Assembly: GCA_014384685.1 (NCBI GenBank)
Contig: JACNFL010000125.1
Location: 1 to 12,231, forward strand
Direction of reading: 5' to 3'
DNA from: Methanobacteriota archaeon
Lineage (GTDB): Archaea > Thermoplasmatota > Poseidoniia > Poseidoniales > Thalassarchaeaceae
Length of the DNA: 12,231 bases
Shown: one piece after another, positions 5,669 through 12,231 of the stretch
Layout: the number at the start of each line of letters is the position of its first letter
How positions within the stretch are numbered: the first letter of the stretch is position 1
Position numbers and translations under genes: made by a program
The notes under the pieces: generated by a model
Database searches by the model: none
The model's input: the letters and a program-made list of their open reading frames with translations, nothing else
What the model was told of the DNA's origin: nothing

Positions 5669-8374
5669 ATGAGGGGACGTGATTCTGTCAGTAGATTGCT
5701 CATTGTTGGGCTAGCTTTTATCCTACTTGCTCCACTTGCGTTTAGTTCTGCAAGTGCTGATTCTGACGACATTGAATTAGTGATTTCTATTTCTGAACCA
5801 ACAACCGGAGCAGATTGGTACGATGGAGGAGAATCTCTTTCGATCTCAATTTCTGTGAAGAATTCTGGTGCAACTACTCAATCTATTGAATACAATCCAT
5901 CCTGCCCTGTTGAAATTGAAATACTTGACAAAGATGATGAATTATTCACATCTCTGCGAGAGCACAGAGTCTGCCTTGAACAACGTCGAGCGATTGACAT
6001 ACCTGCTGGGCAAACAAGAAGCCTTGATTCATTTGATTGGCAATGGCAAAACGCATCTGGGGCAGTTATCAACAGTGGTGATGTTACAATTGATTTCAAC
6101 TTTGAGTCAGGTTTAGCAACTCATGTACAGCCCATACAATTCCAGCGCAGTCCTGTGTTAATTGAAAACTTGGTATTACAAGTCAACACCGCTCCACCTA
6201 TTAGTGGCGGATTAGATTATTTGTCAGGAGAGAGTGTGTACTCTCATGTTTCACTCACCAATAGTGGTAGTAACCCGATAACCATTGATGCTGATGAAGG
6301 TTGCATGGTTACAATTCAAGTTAATACAATGACTACATCAAATCCTCCTTCAATGACTGACTTAGAATGTGGCTCGGGAACTACACTTGGAATCGGTGAA
6401 TCTGTTCCTTTGGGTTGGTTAATTTGGGACTTTACTTCTGGAGGTGAACAACTTGAATCAGGGCTGTGGTCCGTTGAAATTGCAACAACTGGTTTGAGTG
6501 GTTTGACTAGCACCTTTGATGCAACCCTAGCAATAGGTGAGCCTCGCCCTGAGGCTTTAGTTGAGGTTGCTGTTAGTTTACTAAGTGATGATAATCTAGA
6601 TGGTATAATTACTGATACAGATAATATTCAAGTTAAAACTGAGTTAGTTAATTCAGCCGGAGTGCCTGCTGAATTACAATTCAACAGCAGTTGTCTAGTT
6701 TCTATTCAATTAATTTCTGAAGAAGGAATGATAACCAAGGATTCAAGATTGAATGATATCTGTGAAACCGAATTTTCTGAATTAAAGATTGACCCTACTA
6801 GCCAATACACTATTGACCAGCGAATGTGGTCAATGAATGCTGATAGTACTTGTGAACTCAATGATGGCTCTTACCTAATGTTGGTAACAATCCCTGAATA
6901 TGGGATTACCACAGAACATCTAATCAATTACGATGGTAGCGATAGTGGGCCCGCCTGTTTAGCATCAATGCAAGACACTAGCCTAGCCCAATTCAGAGTG
7001 ATTGATTTACTCACTAACAATCCAGGAACTGATCAAGAATCGATTACTTTCCAAATCCAACTAGAAAATCAAGTTGACTTGGATATTCACTGGCCTCAAG
7101 AATGTCGATTGGCCTTTACCCTACAGCGTATTGGTGAATCACAACCCCATCAAATATGGAATGAACAGTGTGGGGAAACTGGAGGAGTTATGGAGACGAT
7201 TGCCGCTGGTAATGGTATACCATTTGACCCATTTACAATTGAGTTTGGTCAACTCAATCAAGGAACTTGGTCTATTTTCATAGAAACCACTGGTACACCT
7301 AGATTCACCACCCAATTAGCCCATACTTGGAATCCCCCTCTGATTGAAGAGGAACAGAATTCCGAAGATGAATCCGAAAGCGAGGTTGCAGATGAAACAA
7401 TAGTGCAAGAAGATGCTATTCTATTGAGTTGGATGGCCGAAGGTAGTTGGCAATATGTCACTACTGATTTTGGTGGATGTTGGATTCTAATTGATGTTGA
7501 TGATAATGAACACGCTTACTCATCTACCTTAGTAGACAACTGGAAACCACTACCAAATCACAGAGGTGCATATTGGGTTGAGGAAACTGTGGACACCCCA
7601 ACTGCTTGTTCCGGCTGGGTATCTCACATTGTTGTGGTTGAAGTCCTAGGTGAAGCACAAATAGCCTCAACAGATACTAACATTGACAATGAAGTAGCAT
7701 CTGAAACCCCAGTAATTTCTATTCCTGCGGCGGCTCCAACAATCGTTGCTTTAGTTGCATCAACTAGTTTATTCGCTCTAATCGCTGGTGCTGTGACTAA
7801 AGTTGAATGGATTCGACTGCCAGCAACAAAATATGGTCTCACTCTTCTTGGCTTGGTACGTAAGACTAAGGAATCAGGTGGAGAATACCAACGAGGTAGA
7901 ATTGTTGCCTACATTGAACTACACAGAGGTATTCACTTCAGAGCGTTACTTGGGGCTTTAGAAATGTCAAATGGACAGTTAACCCACCATCTTTCAGTAT
8001 TGGAATCTGATGAACGAGTATGGAGGCGTAAGGATGGTCGTAAGGTTAGATATTATCCTGCTTCCATTGACTCAAGAACTGAAGATGATGATTTGCCCGT
8101 TCCAGTACTCACCCCTGATCCAAACAGTCTACAGGGCAAGATTCTACAAATCCTTGACATCCACGAAAATGAAATTCTAAATCTATCACAAAAAGAATTG
8201 TCTGACAAATTGGAAACTAGTCAACAATTGGTATCATACCACCTCAAATCACTGGAGGATTGGGGGTTAGTTGAGAAAGAGAGAGTAGCCATGCGTTACC
8301 GGTACAGGTTGACTGACCGTGCACTGATTCTGCTTAACTCCAGCGACTTCCCATCTTTACTTGATGAGGCATGA
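5669..8374 (+). CDS. Membrane-anchored one-component regulator: secreted Cys-paired beta domains, one helix, two winged-helix domains
   Basis: With the ATG at 5669 the product has 901 residues. It starts with a clear signal peptide (RGRDSVSR, then a hydrophobic run, likely cleaved after SSASA near residue 30). Residues about 35-555 contain four repeated beta-rich domains that recall BsuPI-like or CARDB-like folds, each with a cysteine pair 22-23 residues apart (79/102, 212/234, 342/365, 479/501). An acidic linker (559-583) and a further domain with C604 and C647 follow. A membrane helix spans about 687-709. The cytoplasmic part has two winged helix-turn-helix domains (about 723-800 and 820-886), each with an LTHHLSVLE- or LVSYHLKSLE-like recognition segment of the ArsR/MarR type. 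The layout predicts an external sensor coupled directly to DNA binding. The ATG is chosen because of GAGG seven bases upstream and a compact signal peptide; a GTG at 5633 is the alternative. Ligand and target genes are unknown. Confidence 0.88.
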   Translation: MRGRDSVSRLLIVGLAFILLAPLAFSSASADSDDIELVISISEPTTGADWYDGGESLSISISVKNSGATTQSIEYNPSCPVEIEILDKDDELFTSLREHRVCLEQRRAIDIPAGQTRSLDSFDWQWQNASGAVINSGDVTIDFNFESGLATHVQPIQFQRSPVLIENLVLQVNTAPPISGGLDYLSGESVYSHVSLTNSGSNPITIDADEGCMVTIQVNTMTTSNPPSMTDLECGSGTTLGIGESVPLGWLIWDFTSGGEQLESGLWSVEIATTGLSGLTSTFDATLAIGEPRPEALVEVAVSLLSDDNLDGIITDTDNIQVKTELVNSAGVPAELQFNSSCLVSIQLISEEGMITKDSRLNDICETEFSELKIDPTSQYTIDQRMWSMNADSTCELNDGSYLMLVTIPEYGITTEHLINYDGSDSGPACLASMQDTSLAQFRVIDLLTNNPGTDQESITFQIQLENQVDLDIHWPQECRLAFTLQRIGESQPHQIWNEQCGETGGVMETIAAGNGIPFDPFTIEFGQLNQGTWSIFIETTGTPRFTTQLAHTWNPPLIEEEQNSEDESESEVADETIVQEDAILLSWMAEGSWQYVTTDFGGCWILIDVDDNEHAYSSTLVDNWKPLPNHRGAYWVEETVDTPTACSGWVSHIVVVEVLGEAQIASTDTNIDNEVASETPVISIPAAAPTIVALVASTSLFALIAGAVTKVEWIRLPATKYGLTLLGLVRKTKESGGEYQRGRIVAYIELHRGIHFRALLGALEMSNGQLTHHLSVLESDERVWRRKDGRKVRYYPASIDSRTEDDDLPVPVLTPDPNSLQGKILQILDIHENEILNLSQKELSDKLETSQQLVSYHLKSLEDWGLVEKERVAMRYRYRLTDRALILLNSSDFPSLLDEA

Positions 8375-8452
8375 TAATTCCGTTCCTTTGATAGCGGACG
8401 GGTGATTCGGCCATTCAGTAACGAATGTCTATGTCGTTGAAGGGTTGATTGT

Positions 8453-11287
8453 ATGGAGGAGGAATTCTCGCCTGCAAACATTGAACAGAAGTGGCAAAAG
8501 AGGTGGTTTGATGAAGAGATTTTCATCGCTCCATTAGACACTGATAAACCTAAATTCTACTGCCTAGAAATGTATCCTTATCCTTCGGGAAAAATGCACA
8601 TTGGCCATGTTAGAAACTATTCAATTGGAGATGCTGTTGCTCGTTATCGACGAGCAAGGGGATTCAATGTCATCTACCCAATGGGTTTCGATTCTTTTGG
8701 AATGCCTGCGGAAAATGCAGCCATAAAAGAAGGAGGCCACCCAAGAGATATCACAGATCGTAATATCGCTAGTATCAAATCAGACTTCAAGCAAATGGGG
8801 TTTTCACACGATTGGAATCGGCAATTAATGAGTCATGACCCAAATTACTACAGATGGAATCAATGGTTTTTCCTAAAATTTTACCAAAGTGGATTAGCGT
8901 ACCGAACTTTTGCGAATGTCAACTGGTGTGAACAATGTAACACCGTTTTAGCTAACGAACAGGTGCACAATGGAAGATGCTGGCGATGTTCAAGTGAAGT
9001 CTCACAAAGAGACATGGACCAATGGTTTTTGAAAATTACAAAGTACGCGCAAGAACTACTTGACTCGCTAGAAGAAATACAATTTCCTAACCATGTAAAA
9101 GCACTACAAAAAGATTGGATGGGGCGTTCAGAAGGTGCGCAGATTAAGTTCAAAGTAGAAGGTGATGACGGTCTTGAAATTGAAGCTTTTACCACCCGTC
9201 CTGATACTATTTTTGGTGTCACATTTGTAACTCTAGCTCCGGAAAACCCTCTATGTGAGGTTTTAGTTAAGGGTCATGAAAATGAACAAGCGTGGCGGCA
9301 GATGGAGAAGGAAGCAAAGCAACTTTCCGACATGGATAGAGGCATGTTGAAGGAGAAAAAGGGTGTATTCCTTGGCCGACATGCAATTAATCCACTGAGT
9401 GGCGAGAAAATACCAATCTATGCTGGGAATTTCGTTATCGCTTCATATGGCACTGGATCAGTAATGGCCGTACCCGGTCATGACCAACGTGACTTTGACT
9501 TCGCCACTGAACATGATCTGCCAATAATACGTGTTTTACTTGAAAATGGTGCTGACAATGATTCTCCACCAACCTCCGCTTTCGAAGGATATGGAGAAAT
9601 GACAAATTCTGCACGAGACGGTTTTGATGGTTTGAGTGGAGATGATGCAAAGAGGGCTGTTATTGAAGCGCTCGAAAGTGAAGATTCAGGGAGCGGAATG
9701 ATTCAATGGAAAATTCGTGACTGGTTAATTTCACGACAGAGGTATTGGGGAACTCCAATTCCTATTATCCACTGCAAAGAATGTGGTACTGTTCCAGTTC
9801 CTGAGGAGGAATTGCCTGTGATGCTACCTGATGATGTTGTCTTTAGTGGAGAGGGGAATCCAATGGAAACCTCGCCCACCTTCCTCAATGTTGATTGCCC
9901 TGCCTGTGGAAATCCTGCAAGACGAGAAACCGACACAATGGATACTTTTGTTGATTCATCTTGGTATTTCATGCGTTACGTTGATGCAAATAATTCTGAT
10001 TTATGCTTCAGCAATCAAGCAGCAGATTATTGGATGAATGTTGACTTTTATTGTGGCGGAATTGAGCATGCCCAAATGCACTTAATCTATGCTCGGTTTT
10101 GGACTAAAGCATTGAGAGACATGGGGTTGCATCGTTTTAATGAGCCATTTGAAGAATTATTATGCCAGGGAATGGTCAATGCTCAAGCGCCGTTTTGTGC
10201 ACCTTGTAACATTACCCATCCAGTAAGTGAAAGAGGTAATGCTTGCCCATATTGCTCTGGCGAATTAACAGAGCGCAGTGCAAAAATGAGTAAATCTCTG
10301 GGCAATACTGTCGGACCAGTTTCAATGATTGAACAATATGGTGCAGACACAGTGAGATTATTCATCCTGTTTGCAGCCCAACCTACTGCTGGGATGGATT
10401 GGTCTGATAGCGGTGTGGAATCATGCTACAGACAAATGAAGTCTGTTTGGAATTTGAGCCGCGAAATGCTGTCATGGGATGATGATGATTCTGCAATTGA
10501 TGAATGGTTGAATACCCAATTTGAAATTCGTAAAACTGAATGGATTTCAGTAATGGAATCTGTTGATTTGAGAGCCGGTGTAATGCTCAGTCATTACGAA
10601 GTATATTCTGACCTTGTTTGGTACCAACGACGTGGTGGGTGCAATGGTAAGTTGGCACGAACACTCCTGCTTGATTGGGCTAAGATGATGCACCCTGCAA
10701 CCCCTCATATTGCTGAAGAAATTTGGGCGTCAGCAGGAGGTAAAGACTTGATTGCAATCCAAACACTCGGGTTTGATGAAGAGGTAAATGAAGGGACAGA
10801 GGGGATAAATCCTGTCTTGGCTCGTGAAATTTTCTTGCAATCTGTTCTTGATCAGGCTAGGCAGATGAAAGGTTTAGCAGAGCGACATCTAGAGAATGAT
10901 GCTACCTCTGTAACCTTCCAAATCGCTGAAGATTGGAAAGGCGAATTAGTACGTACTGGCATTGAATTACTTGAGAGTGACTTCCCAATGAAAGGAGCAA
11001 TGGGGGAAATTATGTCACGGCCATTTGCGCAGGTTGGGGAAGTTAGGGGACTAGTTCCCGGAGCCTGGAAACGAATAATGAAACAATTGTACAAATGGTC
11101 ACCAACCGAAAGAAATGTGCTGAAAGTTAATCTTGATGAAGTAACAATTCTCAATGAATCTAAGGAATTTATTAGCAACGAATTAAGTATTCAAGAGGTC
11201 AATATTTACCTTGTTGGAGATGGAGAAGATGTAGGTGGTAAAGCAAGATTTGCTTACCCATCAGAGCCCGGCATCGCATATCTCTGA
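8453..11287 (+). CDS. leuS: Leucyl-tRNA synthetase, bacterial-type core with archaeal-like C-terminus
   Basis: This 944-residue class I enzyme attaches leucine to tRNA-Leu in the cytoplasm. It shows PYPSGKMHIGHVRNY with HIGH at 49-52 and KMSKS at 611-615. A zinc knuckle lies at C159, C162, C176 and C179. The editing domain (about 225-420) has TTRPDT at 247-252 and GTGSVMAVPGHDQRDF around the conserved D344; it follows the first zinc knuckle, the order seen in bacterial enzymes. RDWLISRQRYWG (422-433), a second CxxC pair set (441/444, 482/485), DSSWYF and GGIEHAQMHLIYARFW complete the core. A further CxxC...CxxC segment (582-601) sits just before KMSKS. The anticodon-binding helical domain follows. 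The last 100 or so residues lack the bacterial KVIYVPGKLxNxVV ending and instead end with KARFAYPSEPGIAYL, like archaeal enzymes. The start is the ATG with GAAGGG about eight bases upstream. The identity is certain; the mixed origin is inference. Confidence 0.97.
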   Translation: MEEEFSPANIEQKWQKRWFDEEIFIAPLDTDKPKFYCLEMYPYPSGKMHIGHVRNYSIGDAVARYRRARGFNVIYPMGFDSFGMPAENAAIKEGGHPRDITDRNIASIKSDFKQMGFSHDWNRQLMSHDPNYYRWNQWFFLKFYQSGLAYRTFANVNWCEQCNTVLANEQVHNGRCWRCSSEVSQRDMDQWFLKITKYAQELLDSLEEIQFPNHVKALQKDWMGRSEGAQIKFKVEGDDGLEIEAFTTRPDTIFGVTFVTLAPENPLCEVLVKGHENEQAWRQMEKEAKQLSDMDRGMLKEKKGVFLGRHAINPLSGEKIPIYAGNFVIASYGTGSVMAVPGHDQRDFDFATEHDLPIIRVLLENGADNDSPPTSAFEGYGEMTNSARDGFDGLSGDDAKRAVIEALESEDSGSGMIQWKIRDWLISRQRYWGTPIPIIHCKECGTVPVPEEELPVMLPDDVVFSGEGNPMETSPTFLNVDCPACGNPARRETDTMDTFVDSSWYFMRYVDANNSDLCFSNQAADYWMNVDFYCGGIEHAQMHLIYARFWTKALRDMGLHRFNEPFEELLCQGMVNAQAPFCAPCNITHPVSERGNACPYCSGELTERSAKMSKSLGNTVGPVSMIEQYGADTVRLFILFAAQPTAGMDWSDSGVESCYRQMKSVWNLSREMLSWDDDDSAIDEWLNTQFEIRKTEWISVMESVDLRAGVMLSHYEVYSDLVWYQRRGGCNGKLARTLLLDWAKMMHPATPHIAEEIWASAGGKDLIAIQTLGFDEEVNEGTEGINPVLAREIFLQSVLDQARQMKGLAERHLENDATSVTFQIAEDWKGELVRTGIELLESDFPMKGAMGEIMSRPFAQVGEVRGLVPGAWKRIMKQLYKWSPTERNVLKVNLDEVTILNESKEFISNELSIQEVNIYLVGDGEDVGGKARFAYPSEPGIAYL

Positions 11288-11352
11288 TTCAACGAAATAT
11301 CCTGCTTGATGAGCCGGAGGTTGAAAAGGGAGGGGCTTCTCGCTCACTACAA

Positions 11353-12231
11353 GTGAACAGAAACGACAGAGAAGACAACAACCACCAACCGAAGAAAAAA
11401 AACCGTAATAGAAATCAGGGTGGCAACAAACGCCGCTCCAAAAGTGGTCGAACAGGTGGTGGGCAGAATAGCCAATCAGCTGCCCGAATTGAAGAAGCAA
11501 AGGAAAGGGCTGAGGCTAGGTTTTCCGTCAATCCCAAACCATTGGGTTTTCCAGATGAATTTGAACCTCCGAATGAGGTATCTATCCAATGGAATACAAA
11601 ACCCGTAAAACAACGTACAGAACGTCAAGCATGTGATTTAGTGATGATTCCAGGTGAATGGGGATTTCTAGATGAGGAGGCTGTGAATGGAATCGGCGAG
11701 CGGTTAGAAAAACATAACATGAGTGTTGACCAAGGTCTATCATTACGCAAAGCATTGATGCAAGAGAAGGCCGTTTACGGTCATTATAAAATGATGAATA
11801 AATCAAATACCTTTCTCAAAAGATATGAAAATGGTGAAAGTGTTTTACAACTATCAAGACGATTTGACTTTCCTCCTGTAGCGATTTTTAGAGCAATTCT
11901 TACTGCCCGCGGGTGGTCAAAAGTAAAGATTCGTGACTCCTTTAGAGCACCTGACAAAAGGTTGACAAAACGTGATGCTGATGAGTTTCGTGAGGCCGAA
12001 GAAAAAGATCGCGTGACAAATGTTGACCAAGGCGAAACTGCAGTAAGAGCTGATTTGTTTGAGGTTGTGCTTGGGAATTACCTAGACACCTTAGGCATCA
12101 AATACCGTCGCCAAGAAGAATTGCTAAAAGAACAACAAAAAGAGCATGGTAGGCCACTCAATACCCCAGATTTCCTAATAATGGATGATTTGAAGATTAA
12201 TGGCAAGTCGGTTGCCTGGATTGATGCTAAA
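11353..12231 (+). CDS. CDIN1-like (TPD motif) PD-(D/E)xK nuclease-family protein (3' partial)
   Basis: The frame is open to the right edge (293 codons visible) and is cut there. The first 50 or so residues are a basic, Asn/Gly-rich, probably disordered tail. A helical region with an HTH-like segment follows (about 150-190, with YENGESVLQLSRRFDFPP and FRAILTARGW). The C-terminal part has ADLFEVVLGNYLDTLGI, then NTPDFLI (TPD at 271-273) and VAWIDAK (291-293). These match the human CDIN1/C15orf41 family as I remember it, where TPDFIL and WIESK are the equivalent segments of a PD-(D/E)xK nuclease core after AraC-like HTH domains. The predicted catalytic residues are D273, D291 and K293, with E237 as a possible helper. 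The start is taken as the GTG at 11353 because no ATG, and no better GTG or TTG, occurs in frame after the leuS stop; GGGAGGGG lies 17 bases upstream, which is far for a ribosome site. It follows leuS by 65 bases and may be co-transcribed. Substrate is unknown; nucleic acid cleavage is inferred. Confidence 0.8.
   Translation, partial: MNRNDREDNNHQPKKKNRNRNQGGNKRRSKSGRTGGGQNSQSAARIEEAKERAEARFSVNPKPLGFPDEFEPPNEVSIQWNTKPVKQRTERQACDLVMIPGEWGFLDEEAVNGIGERLEKHNMSVDQGLSLRKALMQEKAVYGHYKMMNKSNTFLKRYENGESVLQLSRRFDFPPVAIFRAILTARGWSKVKIRDSFRAPDKRLTKRDADEFREAEEKDRVTNVDQGETAVRADLFEVVLGNYLDTLGIKYRRQEELLKEQQKEHGRPLNTPDFLIMDDLKINGKSVAWIDAK

Noticed and set aside
8375..8452. Possible promoter or small gene upstream of leuS
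   Set aside because: No TATA-like box stands out; only a 5-bp inverted repeat (CATTC/GAATG, 8412-8427) was seen, too weak to call.
11316..11356. GGAGG followed by TTG as a start for the last gene
   Set aside because: The TTG at 11321 is out of frame with the CDIN1-like protein and reaches a stop after about a dozen codons.
11420..11608. Short ATG-initiated frame inside the last gene
   Set aside because: It overlaps the CDIN1-like frame, which is open to the window end and carries conserved motifs.

Overview
The window looks like a piece of a moderately AT-rich archaeal chromosome, most likely from a marine planktonic Thermoplasmatota lineage (Marine Group II / Poseidoniales-like). The placement is inference. 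It rests on a large calcium-binding-repeat surface protein with a beta-propeller, a membrane-anchored winged-helix regulator, a LeuRS with a bacterial-type core but an archaeal-looking C-terminus, and an archaeal relative of the eukaryotic CDIN1 (TPD-motif) nuclease. Coding density is high, no gene-free stretch exceeds about 100 bases, and no rRNA, tRNA, CRISPR array or insertion sequence was seen.

Layout. (1) From the left edge to 2761 (+) runs the 3' part of a surface protein: WD40-like propeller blades, about 19 aspartate-rich calcium loops of thrombospondin type 3 style, one membrane helix and an acidic cytoplasmic tail. (2) 2826-3995 (+) is a soluble PAS histidine kinase; its Shine-Dalgarno sequence lies in one arm of a small inverted repeat. 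(3) An AT-rich convergent junction follows. (4) On the minus strand, a metallo-beta-lactamase-fold hydrolase (5574-4813) and a two-helix membrane protein with one EF-hand loop (4780-4067) form a probable operon. (5) Divergent from it, 5669-8374 (+) encodes a secretion-signal-bearing protein with a large Cys-paired extracellular region, one membrane helix and two cytoplasmic winged-helix domains. A perfect 7-bp inverted repeat sits just before its start. (6) 8453-11287 (+) is leucyl-tRNA synthetase. (7) From 11353 to the right edge is a CDIN1-like PD-(D/E)xK protein, cut by the window just after its catalytic lysine.

Themes. The first half is rich in envelope and signalling functions: a calcium-binding surface protein, a sensor kinase, an EF-hand membrane protein and a membrane-bound transcription factor. 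The second half is informational: LeuRS and a putative nuclease. The most interesting items are the membrane-spanning one-component regulator with its adjacent palindrome, the chimeric LeuRS and the archaeal CDIN1 homologue. No defence system, mobile element or clear new multi-gene system was found.
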